Origin: Flavobacterium azizsancarii
Lineage (GTDB): Bacteria; Bacteroidota; Bacteroidia; Flavobacteriales; Flavobacteriaceae
Direction of reading: 5' to 3'
NCBI RefSeq assembly: GCF_027980145.1
Contig: NZ_JAMZNK010000009.1
Span: 62,001 to 126,000, forward strand
DNA: 64,000 bases
The notes beneath the pieces are model-generated. The model saw nothing but the letters and a program-made list of their open reading frames with translations. It did no database searches and was not told where the DNA came from. The position numbers and the translations under genes were made by a program. The stretch's first letter is position 1. Each line of letters starts with the position of its first letter. Shown piece after piece: positions 9,202-16,999 of the stretch.

Positions 9202-10872
9202 ATGCTTAAAATACAATTCGGACTTCTTTTTTTGTGTCTGGCCCAGCAGGTTTCGGCCGACTGGAACCCACTGAGATCACCTGATACGCTTTATGGTAAA
9301 TCCTATGATTATTTATTTGACAGGATTGAAGAATCTGAAGGCAGCAGCCAGCCAGTTTATCTTGCATATTTCCTTGGAAAAGCCAAAAGGGAAAAAAATG
9401 AGCAGGAAATCATAAACGGTTATAAAAACTACCTTCATTATTCCGCTGATAAATTAAAACTGGTTTATGCCGACAGTATGATCTATACGGCCAGAAAGTC
9501 TGGAAATGATGCGCTGATCGGTTCGGGGTATCTCTCAAAGGGAATTGTCTTTTATTCCTTTAAAGAATATAAGCAGGCTTTAGACCATTATCTTATAGCC
9601 GATAATTTTATTTCCAAAACAAATGATGATTACCTAATTTATAAAGTAAAGTACAATATAGCCCAAATTAAATATTACTTAGGGTTTTATGATGAAGCTG
9701 CTCCTTTATTTAAGCAGTGCATTGAGTATTTCCACGCGCATAATGCCAGAGGGTATCTCAATTCCTTACACTGCCTTGGTCTCTGTTATAACAGGATGGG
9801 AAATTATGGCCTCTGCTCTGAGATAAATGAGAAAGGGATCGAGGAGGGGAGGAGGCTCTCCAATGAGGATATGAAAATGTATTTTATACATTCTGAAGGG
9901 ATCAATCAGTATTTTAAAAATAATTATGCTGATGCCTTAAAAAATATCAATGCGTCAATTCCTCAGATAATTAAAAACAAAGATTTTGCAAATGAATCTG
10001 TGGGCTGGTTCTACCTTGGGAAAAGTTACTGGGCTCTTCACAAACCCGAAAAGGCACTGCCTTACTTTATGAAAGTAGATGGGATTTTTGAAAGTAAAAA
10101 TTACATCCGCCCGGACCTTAGAGAGAATTATGAACTGCTGATAAAATACTACAAAGGCAGACAGGATATGAGTAAAGAACTTTTTTACATCAAAAAACTA
10201 CTCAAAGCCGACAGTGTGCTCAGCAGCCGATATGTTTATCTCTCGGGCAGAATACGTAAAGTCTATGATACAAAAGTACTGATAGCCGATAAAAATAAAA
10301 TTGAGTATTTATTTAATAAAAGAAAGCACAATGACCTTATCTTCAGCGGTGTTGCCATTTTGCTGTTTTCAGGGCTGCTGTATTTTGCCGTAACACATTT
10401 CAGGAGTAAAAAAATGTACAAATCAAGATTAGAACAGGCAATGAATGAAAAAAATTCCTTGCAGCCTCGGGTGCAGAGCAGGAACGGAGGAAAAGTCATT
10501 GATGATATCAGTAAAGAAACAGTAGCGCAGATACTCAGAAAACTCGATAAATTTGAAAACGATAAAAAATTTCTTTTAAAAGCCTTAAATGCCGGCAGAC
10601 TTGCGGCAATTACGAGTTCTAATCCGAAATATTTATCCAGTGTAATAAGGAACCATAAAGGGAAAAAGTTTGTAACCTATATCAGTGATCTTAAGATCGA
10701 TTATATTATTACTTTACTAAAGGAAGATAAAAAAGCAAGAAAATATTCAAATAAGGCGCTCGCTGATGAAGCGGGATTCAGTACTACCCAGAAATTCGCG
10801 CAGGCTTTTCATGCCAAAACCGGATGCCCGCCCTCTTTTTTTATTAAGGAAATTAATAAGATGCCGGTTTAG
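9202..10872 (+). CDS. TPR-repeat membrane regulator with C-terminal AraC-type HTH
   Basis: 556 residues from the ATG at 9202; an upstream TTG at 9166 would add 12 residues, but the ATG gives a good signal peptide (MLKIQFGLLFLCLAQQVSA). The long periplasmic part (about 25-385) contains TPR-like helical pairs such as ALDHYLIADNFI and AAPLFKQCIEYF. One membrane helix follows (about 388-410, LIFSGVAILLFSGLLYFAV), then a cytoplasmic AraC-type DNA-binding domain (KIDYIITLLKEDKKARKYSN ... DEAGFSTTQKFAQAFHAKTG). This architecture is known in Bacteroidota as a one-component membrane regulator. It faces the lipoprotein/AraC operon, which it may control. Confidence 0.9.
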   Translation: MLKIQFGLLFLCLAQQVSADWNPLRSPDTLYGKSYDYLFDRIEESEGSSQPVYLAYFLGKAKREKNEQEIINGYKNYLHYSADKLKLVYADSMIYTARKSGNDALIGSGYLSKGIVFYSFKEYKQALDHYLIADNFISKTNDDYLIYKVKYNIAQIKYYLGFYDEAAPLFKQCIEYFHAHNARGYLNSLHCLGLCYNRMGNYGLCSEINEKGIEEGRRLSNEDMKMYFIHSEGINQYFKNNYADALKNINASIPQIIKNKDFANESVGWFYLGKSYWALHKPEKALPYFMKVDGIFESKNYIRPDLRENYELLIKYYKGRQDMSKELFYIKKLLKADSVLSSRYVYLSGRIRKVYDTKVLIADKNKIEYLFNKRKHNDLIFSGVAILLFSGLLYFAVTHFRSKKMYKSRLEQAMNEKNSLQPRVQSRNGGKVIDDISKETVAQILRKLDKFENDKKFLLKALNAGRLAAITSSNPKYLSSVIRNHKGKKFVTYISDLKIDYIITLLKEDKKARKYSNKALADEAGFSTTQKFAQAFHAKTGCPPSFFIKEINKMPV

Positions 10873-10968
10873 GAATGTTGATTTTAGTAATGAGGCATGC
10901 TGTTTTAAGCCTGTGATTTGATAAACTGAAGTGAATTTGAAGCAGAATCATGAGGTTTCTTCAGCAGG

Positions 10969-11046
10969 CAGCCTCTCCCGCTTTGCACTGCAATCTTTTA
11001 TGCCGAACCCCGGCAGAAAAGGATTTCCGTTTCAATCGGGGCTAGA
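10969..11046. repeat. dispersed intergenic repeat, copy 1
   Basis: Non-coding stretch after the regulator gene. Its end (GGATTTCCGTTTCAATCGGG) closely matches the element at 47966-48113, and an internal stem TGCCG/CGGCA is visible. This type of element is, from memory, common between genes in Flavobacterium genomes. Confidence 0.55.
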
Positions 11047-11064
11047 AAAATGTATTCAGCTTTT

Positions 11065-11265
11065 TTAAAAGTATTTAAAAATATGGATAGTTGAGCTGAG
11101 CTTTATTAAATAAATTAAAACTATTAAGATGTAATTCATCCTGAATATTTTGCAAGCAGCTATTAATGTTTTCAAACTCCTTTTGATAGATAAATCATCT
11201 GAAACAAAATAACTTTCTATTAATACAATTGCTAAATCTATAGCCTGTTTTATAAAAATATTCAA
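11065..11265 (-). CDS. possible small membrane protein (weak)
   Basis: 66 codons with an amphipathic N-terminal half (AIDLAIVLIESYFVSDDLS) and a hydrophobic C-terminal segment (ILIVLIYLIKL). It lies about 77 bp downstream of the XRE regulator gene on the same strand, so it could be its second gene. No family recognised, the sequence is very AT-rich, and open frames of this size are expected by chance. Confidence 0.25.
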   Translation of the reverse strand: MNIFIKQAIDLAIVLIESYFVSDDLSIKRSLKTLIAACKIFRMNYILIVLIYLIKLSSTIHIFKYF

Positions 11266-11342
11266 TTACAATCTTAATAGCTATTAAATTTATAATTGGT
11301 CTAATCTTGCAGGTGGATTTACAGAAAAAATATATATCTTGA

Positions 11343-11606
11343 CTAATTATTTTTTTTACCTATATACTTCTTAGTAAACTCTTCATAAGTTTCTGACGTT
11401 TCATTTTTCCAATCAGTAGGTTCTATCAAACTATGTATGTTTATACGTAGAAGTTTCGCTATTTGATAAAACTCCTCAAGGTTTGGTTGCCTTTTATTGT
11501 TACGCCATAAAGATATAGTAGATTCTGATTTTCCTAAATATATAGCAATTACTCGGTTCTTAATTTTCTGATCGTCAAAGACTTTTTTTAATCTATTTAA
11601 TTTCAT
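11343..11606 (-). CDS. XRE/Cro-C1 family small transcriptional regulator
   Basis: 87 residues, almost entirely a helix-turn-helix of the Cro/C1 class (about 5-60; NRVIAIYLGKSESTISLWRN is the HTH core, followed by RRQP-like RQPNLEEFYQIAKLL). A short Lys-rich tail follows (EEFTKKYIGKKNN). Such single-domain regulators are usually repressors bound to short palindromes. A 14-bp-arm palindrome lies 19 bp upstream of its start codon and overlaps a rightward promoter. The gene therefore probably represses itself and the divergent transcript. Its composition is much more AT-rich than the genes on either side. Confidence 0.88.
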   Translation of the reverse strand: MKLNRLKKVFDDQKIKNRVIAIYLGKSESTISLWRNNKRQPNLEEFYQIAKLLRINIHSLIEPTDWKNETSETYEEFTKKYIGKKNN

Positions 11607-11624
11607 TTTTAAAAATTTATCTTT

Positions 11625-11653
11625 AAAAGTTTTGCGTTTAACGTAAAACTTTT
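11625..11653. promoter_or_regulatory. palindromic operator for the XRE regulator
   Basis: Arms AAAAGTTTTGCGTT and AACGTAAAACTTTT around a single central base. They are complementary at 13 of 14 positions. The site sits between the XRE gene and the divergent promoter whose -33 element (11632-11634) is inside the left arm, so protein bound here would block RNA polymerase. Confidence 0.7.
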
Positions 11654-11662
11654 ATATATTTG
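11632..11662 (+). promoter_or_regulatory. rightward promoter leading into the structured non-coding region
   Basis: TTG at 11632-11634, a 20-bp spacer, and TATATTTG at 11655-11662 match the TTG / TAnnTTTG promoter consensus. The start point would be near 11669. No convincing ORF lies downstream for almost 900 bp, so the product is probably an RNA. Confidence 0.65.
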
Positions 11663-11668
11663 TATTTA

Positions 11669-12026
11669 TAATTTTGCGACATAAAATTTTAATTAAGTCT
11701 AATACGACTTGATTGATGATGTCTCTCATGAAAGAAAACCGCTAAAATTCCACATGAGAAGATATGAGTTCGCCACTATCTATTAGATTTTACTATTTTT
11801 GTACAATATCTAATAGGGCGGACTTCATGTAAATCTTTGTGGACTACAATTTCGATTGTAGGGTTCTTAGCGGTACCACTTTCAAAGTTTTGAAGTTCGC
11901 CTTATTGTTTCTCTTCATTACTTTTTTGAAAGACATCGTTCAACTATCATAAAATAAATAATTGATGAGAACGAATAACTTAAAACCCCTTATTGTAAGA
12001 CCCCCTTAATAAAGGTCAACTTTTTT
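11669..12026 (+). ncRNA. candidate structured RNA under XRE control
   Basis: Core fold from the sequence: P1 11738-11745 with 11867-11874 (ACCGCTAA/TTAGCGGT). P2 11750-11754 with 11838-11842 (CCACA/TGTGG). P3 about 11762-11774 with 11817-11830, one bulge. P4 11780-11788 with 11808-11816 (CTATTAGAT/ATCTAATAG). P5 is a hairpin 11844-11861 with stem CTACAAT/ATTGTAG and a TTCG tetraloop. Together these form a three-way junction. The segment 11891-11907 repeats part of the 5' strand of P3 and can pair over 17 bp with 11811-11827, replacing P3 and P4, so two exclusive folds exist. A hairpin at 11999-12017 followed by six T residues could end the transcript. No known RNA family was recognised. The only tiny ORFs (9 and 22 codons) lie inside the stems. 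Confidence 0.55.
11999..12026 (+). terminator. possible terminator of the structured RNA
   Basis: A short stem (CCTT/AAGG, extended by GA/TC with three bulged C) is followed by AAC and TTTTTT. The stem is weak, so this end is tentative. Confidence 0.4.
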
Positions 12027-12567
12027 GTTTTCCCAGTAAAATAAACAGTGAGGATGTACATCATATTAGCTTGCTCTCGTACGAGAACAATTTTTGTAAG
12101 CCATCTTAACAATAGCTATCCTATAGAAAACTATAAATAGCCATATAATTACCCCTTTAACCACTCTCTCATTTACACTTAGAATGACCAGATAAAAATC
12201 TTTAAACTCGCACTTTAAAAGTATATCCTTTATTTCTATTTCACAACTGAAAGTTTAAAATGTTTTCTAAAATTTTTACAGGGAAACCGTTTGATTAGAT
12301 TAGCTAACTATAAGATAAATTCTGATGGGTTAATTTGAATTAGATGGAAAATAAACACTCCATACTAGGCTGCTACAAGGAAACGGCGGTGTGGCTTGCA
12401 ATGATTAACCTTTAAACTTAAATGCGTATGTAATAAACTACTTGAAGCCAAAATTGAAAGTTCAACTTCACTTCAATATAAAATAAAAAGGTCCTCTAAC
12501 TCTTCTTGGCGGTTGACTAGAGGACCATAGCTAATCAAATCATATTTAACTAACCAATCCCAATATT
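12027..12567. other. 541-bp gap before the SusC operon; no gene seen
   Basis: No protein-like frame on either strand. It holds a 12-bp palindrome (TCTCGTACGAGA, about 12075-12086) and a long-loop hairpin at 12490-12526. No full TTG/TAnnTTTG promoter for the downstream operon was found; the nearest partial match is TTAATTTG near 12331. Confidence 0.5.
12490..12526. promoter_or_regulatory. 9-bp stem hairpin in the leader of the SusC operon
   Basis: Perfect arms GGTCCTCTA (12490-12498) and TAGAGGACC (12518-12526) around a 19-base loop, about 40 bp before the susC-like ATG. In the minus direction it is followed by TTTTTATTTTAT, so it could be a leftward terminator. On the plus strand it would be a leader structure without a T run. 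Confidence 0.5.
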
Positions 12568-15500
12568 ATGAATTATTTTTCATTTTACAAGGGTGGGAAA
12601 GCTCTTTATTGCCTGTTTTTTATAGGGTTCATATTATCTTTCTCATCTTCTTCAGCGCGAAACTCAAATCGGAGTTTCAGTTTTATTTTTCAACAGCATC
12701 AAGTTCAGGGTGTTATTACCGATGGCAATGCTCCGCTGCCTGGTGTAACTATTTCAGTCAGAGGCAGAGCAGATGTCAACTCCATAACTGATTATACGGG
12801 GCATTATTCAATTTCCGCCGGTATTAATGATACTCTTGCCGTTTCTTTTATAGGCTTTAAAACTAAACTTATTCCCGTTGCAGGGCGGGTCAAAGTAGAT
12901 ATCGATCTTCAGTACGATACAACAACGCTTCAGGAAGTACGCGTTAATGCAGGATATTATTCCGTTAAAGAGAGCGAGCGCACAGGAAGCATTGCACGAA
13001 TAACTTCTAAAGACATTGAAAACCAGCCTGTCACCAATGTGCTTGCAACCATGCAGGGACGAATGGCAGGAGTGAGCATTACTCAGACCACGGGGGTTCC
13101 AGGAGGTGGATTTGATATCAAGATCCGTGGACAGAACAGCCTTCGGTCAGGTGCGAACTCCCCGCTCTACATTATTGACGGCGTTCCGTATGCTTCAGAT
13201 CCAATCGGTTCAGGGATAACAAATCTTACTTTTCCAACTCTTTCAAGTCCTTTGAACAGCATAAATCCGAACTTTATTGAAAGTATTGAAGTTTTAAAGG
13301 ATGCCGATGCGACCTCTATCTATGGATCGCGTGGCTCGAATGGCGTGGTTCTGATCACCACCAAAAAAGGAAAAGTCGGTAAGACGAAATTTACGCTGAC
13401 CAGCTCCACAGGGGGCGGTACAGTTACTAAATTTATGGACCTCATGAGTACCAGCCAGTATCTCGCAATGCGCAAGCAGGCATTTAAAAATGACGGACTT
13501 ACTGAGTATTCTCCTTGGGATTACGATGTCAACGGAACTTGGGACCAGAACCGCTATACGGATTGGCAGAAAGAACTTCTCGGTAGAACAGCTCAGATTA
13601 CAGATCTTCAAGGAACGCTTTCCGGAGGGTCTGAAAATACCCAGTTCATGCTAAGCGGTTCCTACCATAGTCAGTCTACCGTTTTTCCAGGTACTTTTAT
13701 GTATAAAAAAGGCGGCAGCCAGTTCAATTTAAATCATGCATCTGATAATCGGAAATTCAGGCTTAACTTCTCCGCTGGAGTTACACTTCAGAATAACGAC
13801 CAGCCTTCTTTCGATTTTTCCTATGATGCACGCAGCCTTGCCCCTAATGCACCAAGACTTTATAATCCAGACGGCTCATTGAATTGGGAGAATAGTACAT
13901 GGACAAATCCCCTTGGAAACCTTAATACGGAATTTGAATCTAAAACAAATGACCTAACAGCCGGTACCGCTGTGTCCTATGAAATAATTCCCGAACTGAT
14001 TGTAAAGGCCAATTTGGGATATACGAATCTGAATAATAGCGAAACACGTATAGTACCATCCACCATTTATGATCCTGCATACGAAGTTAGTAGTGAAAGG
14101 TCGGCCATTTTTCTCAATGATGTAAAAAGGGATTCTTGGATAGCTGAGCCGCAGATCAACTGGAAAAAAGAGCTGGGAACTTCAACGATTGATATTCTGG
14201 CAGGGGCAACATTTCAAAGCCAGCGTTCCACACGCCTGCAGCAGTCCGGTACCGGATTTACATCCAATAGTCTTATTTATGATCTGGCTGCGGCTAAAGT
14301 GACCAAGGTGCTACTTAGTGATGAAACCCTTTATAAATATCAGGCATTTTTTGCAAGAGTTAACTATAAATATAAACAGTGCTATATCCTTAATCTGACT
14401 GCCCGTCGTGATGGATCTAGCCGTTTCGGTCCCGGAAAGCAGTTCGCTAATTTTGGAGCGGCGGGGCTGGCATGGCTTTTTTCAAATGAATCATTTTTTA
14501 TGCAGAACAAATGGCTGAGTTTTGGAAAAATAAGGACAAGTTACGGAACAACAGGAAACGACCAGATAGGAGATTACCAGTTTTTGGATACTTATTCCAA
14601 TACAGGTATACTCTATAACGGTATACCAGGACTAGCCCCGAGCAGGCTTTTTAATGCGGATTTTGGATGGGAAACCAATAAAAAGCTGGAAGCAGCTTTG
14701 GAACTAGGTTTTTTTGGAGACAGAATTTTTACAACTGTTGCCTGGTATCAGAATAGATCATCCAACCAGCTTGCAGGTGTTCCCCTTCCAGGTTCAACAG
14801 GCTTTACTTCCTACCAGGCAAATCTTGATGCGGTAGTTCAGAATAGCGGACTTGAATTTACGCTTCGCACCGTTAATTTTAAAGGGCACGGCTTTACTTG
14901 GACCACAAACCTTAATCTTACATTTGCAGAGAATAAGCTCTTAAAGTTTCCTGGCCTTGAAAGCTCTGCCTACAACCAGCAGTACCGTATCGGAGAACCT
15001 TTGAACATAAAACTCTTATACAGTTTCAAAGGGGTCGATCCACAGACCGGATTGTACACTTTTGAAGATCTTAACGGGGATGGTGCAGTAACCTTTCCTG
15101 AAGATCGTCAGGTCGCAGTTAATCTCAATCCCCAATATTACGGCGGGCTTCAAAACCAGTTCTCCTATAAAGGAATCACTCTTGATTTTCTTTTCCAGTT
15201 TATCAAGCAGAAAAATAGAACTTATCCCATGGGTACAGCAGGGATGATGGCTAATCAGCAGCAAAGGAAAACCGACAGCTGGTCAGCTCCCGGAGACAAC
15301 GCGGCTTATCAAATGTTCAGCACAGGCTATGACTTTCCTGCTGTTATGGCAACTTATTCCTATAATGAGAGTACTGCTTCAGTCACGGATGCTTCTTTTA
15401 TCCGCTTGAAGAATATTTCTATTTCCTATGACCTGCCACTTGATTTAAAGCAGACTCAATGCAGAGTCATCTTGCAGGGGCAGAATCTTCTAACATTTAC

Positions 15501-15591
15501 AAAATACGTAGATGGGGATCCGGAATTTACCTCCTATGGCTTTCTGCCTCCATTGAAAATATTGACTGCTGGAATACAGCTAACCTTTTAA
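12568..15591 (+). CDS. SusC/RagA family TonB-linked outer membrane protein
   Basis: 1007 residues, full length. Signal peptide at about 1-32, a carboxypeptidase-regulatory-like domain (about 45-120; VQGVITDGNAPLPGVTISV), a plug with VLKDADATSIYGSRGSNG (about 240-265), and a 22-strand-type barrel ending in ILTAGIQLTF with terminal Phe. No STN domain, so it is not directly coupled to a FecR. First gene of an operon with susD (10-bp gap) and an S9 peptidase (about 15-bp gap). That context suggests import of a peptide or protein fragment rather than a glycan. Base use is more GC-rich than in the SusC gene at 31217. Confidence 0.95.
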   Translation: MNYFSFYKGGKALYCLFFIGFILSFSSSSARNSNRSFSFIFQQHQVQGVITDGNAPLPGVTISVRGRADVNSITDYTGHYSISAGINDTLAVSFIGFKTKLIPVAGRVKVDIDLQYDTTTLQEVRVNAGYYSVKESERTGSIARITSKDIENQPVTNVLATMQGRMAGVSITQTTGVPGGGFDIKIRGQNSLRSGANSPLYIIDGVPYASDPIGSGITNLTFPTLSSPLNSINPNFIESIEVLKDADATSIYGSRGSNGVVLITTKKGKVGKTKFTLTSSTGGGTVTKFMDLMSTSQYLAMRKQAFKNDGLTEYSPWDYDVNGTWDQNRYTDWQKELLGRTAQITDLQGTLSGGSENTQFMLSGSYHSQSTVFPGTFMYKKGGSQFNLNHASDNRKFRLNFSAGVTLQNNDQPSFDFSYDARSLAPNAPRLYNPDGSLNWENSTWTNPLGNLNTEFESKTNDLTAGTAVSYEIIPELIVKANLGYTNLNNSETRIVPSTIYDPAYEVSSERSAIFLNDVKRDSWIAEPQINWKKELGTSTIDILAGATFQSQRSTRLQQSGTGFTSNSLIYDLAAAKVTKVLLSDETLYKYQAFFARVNYKYKQCYILNLTARRDGSSRFGPGKQFANFGAAGLAWLFSNESFFMQNKWLSFGKIRTSYGTTGNDQIGDYQFLDTYSNTGILYNGIPGLAPSRLFNADFGWETNKKLEAALELGFFGDRIFTTVAWYQNRSSNQLAGVPLPGSTGFTSYQANLDAVVQNSGLEFTLRTVNFKGHGFTWTTNLNLTFAENKLLKFPGLESSAYNQQYRIGEPLNIKLLYSFKGVDPQTGLYTFEDLNGDGAVTFPEDRQVAVNLNPQYYGGLQNQFSYKGITLDFLFQFIKQKNRTYPMGTAGMMANQQQRKTDSWSAPGDNAAYQMFSTGYDFPAVMATYSYNESTASVTDASFIRLKNISISYDLPLDLKQTQCRVILQGQNLLTFTKYVDGDPEFTSYGFLPPLKILTAGIQLTF

Positions 15592-15601
15592 TTCGATTAC
15601 T

Positions 15602-16984
15602 ATGAAAACGATTAACCTTTTAGTAATCCGGTGGTTATGGCTTAGTGCTATAACACTATTCATTTCCTGCGATTCTTTTTTGGAAGTGGAACTTCCAAAA
15701 ACGCAGCTCACGGCCGTGGTAGTTTTTCAGGACTATCATACAGCGGAGGCCGCACTTACCGATATCTATTCCAATCTGCGCGATTCAGGAATTCTTTGTG
15801 GGGATGGGACAGGGATCTCAAACCAGCTTGCCAATTATGCCGATGAAATGGTCAGTAGTGAAAATCCTTCCAATCCTAGTATTTCTTTTTATACAAATTC
15901 ACTGCTGCCTTCCAATAATTATGTGACAGGATACTGGAATTTTGGCTACCATCAAATCTATGCGGCGAATGCTGTGATTGAAGGAGCAGAGAAGAGCAGC
16001 CTGACCGCTTTGCAGAAAAAACAACTGCGTGGAGAGGCCTTGTTCATAAGAGGGCTTATTCATTTTTATCTGGTTAATCTTTTTGGAGATATCCCTTTTG
16101 TAGACCAGACAGACTTTAAGATTAATAGGACTGTCAAAAGAATTCCAACCGCGCAGGTCTATGAAAAAATTATTGCTGACCTGCGGGAAGCTTCAGTACT
16201 TCTTCGGACGAGTGATACTGACCGAAATAGGGTGCGTCCTGACGCGATAGTAGCCAAAGCGTTGCTTGCCAGAACACTCCTTTATATCAATGCCTATCCC
16301 GAAGCTGCCAATGAGGCATCCGCTGTTTTAAATCAAGTGCAGACCTATAGTCTTGAGCAGCCTGAGAAGGTGTTTTTGCGTGCTTCCAGAGAAACAATCT
16401 GGCAGCTCGAATCCGGTGGCTCGGGGCAAAATACTGCAGAAGGAGACTATTTTATCTTTACATCCGCACCTCCACCTTATGTGTCGCTGAGTAATTCCTT
16501 AGTGTCTTCTTTCTCCCCAGGCGATTTGAGAAAATCATCTTGGATCAAAGGTGTGTCTGATGGTACCACAATATGGTACCATCCTTACAAGTACAAGGAA
16601 AATAACCCAACAGCAGAATCTAAAGAATACTCCATTGTACTGAGGCTATCAGAACAGTATCTGATCAGGGCGGAAGCAAGGGCGTGGCAAGGAGACCTTA
16701 TCGGAGCCAAAGAAGATCTGAACAAAATAAGGCACCGCGCAGCGCTCACTGACACTCCTGCGCTAACACAAAAGGAGATTTTGGATGCAGTCTTCTTGGA
16801 AAGAAAACTTGAATTGTTCACCGAAACCGGGCATCGCTTTTTTGACCTTAAACGAACTGGCAGGCTTGATGCCGAACTGGGTGGCATGAAAAAGGGTTGG
16901 GACTCATCGGACAGCCTTTTTCCCTTACCGCAGAACGAACTTAGTACGAATCCTAATTTGAGACCTCAAAATCCCGGATATTAA
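15602..16984 (+). CDS. RagB/SusD family nutrient-binding lipoprotein
   Basis: 460 residues. Lipoprotein signal with Cys at about residue 24 (ITLFISCDSFLEVE). The N-terminal SusD-like domain and the helical RagB/SusD C-terminal domain are both present (GEALFIRGLIHFYLVNLFGD; RLSEQYLIRAEARAWQGD; ending NPNLRPQNPGY, the usual family end). It should form the lid of the SusC transporter at 12568. Lies between the SusC and peptidase genes with very short spacers. Confidence 0.95.
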   Translation: MKTINLLVIRWLWLSAITLFISCDSFLEVELPKTQLTAVVVFQDYHTAEAALTDIYSNLRDSGILCGDGTGISNQLANYADEMVSSENPSNPSISFYTNSLLPSNNYVTGYWNFGYHQIYAANAVIEGAEKSSLTALQKKQLRGEALFIRGLIHFYLVNLFGDIPFVDQTDFKINRTVKRIPTAQVYEKIIADLREASVLLRTSDTDRNRVRPDAIVAKALLARTLLYINAYPEAANEASAVLNQVQTYSLEQPEKVFLRASRETIWQLESGGSGQNTAEGDYFIFTSAPPPYVSLSNSLVSSFSPGDLRKSSWIKGVSDGTTIWYHPYKYKENNPTAESKEYSIVLRLSEQYLIRAEARAWQGDLIGAKEDLNKIRHRAALTDTPALTQKEILDAVFLERKLELFTETGHRFFDLKRTGRLDAELGGMKKGWDSSDSLFPLPQNELSTNPNLRPQNPGY

Positions 16985-16999
16985 AACAAAACATTTATT

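Noticed and set aside
11716..11832. Two tiny ORFs as possible toxin or leader peptides
   Set aside because: Not listed as genes: they lie inside strong RNA stems, have no ribosome-binding context and no recognisable features. Kept only as a finding about possible attenuation.
11600..12560. Retron, type III toxin-antitoxin or CRISPR-like locus
   Set aside because: No reverse transcriptase, no toxin gene next to the RNA, no tandem repeats in the RNA and no spacer-repeat pattern.
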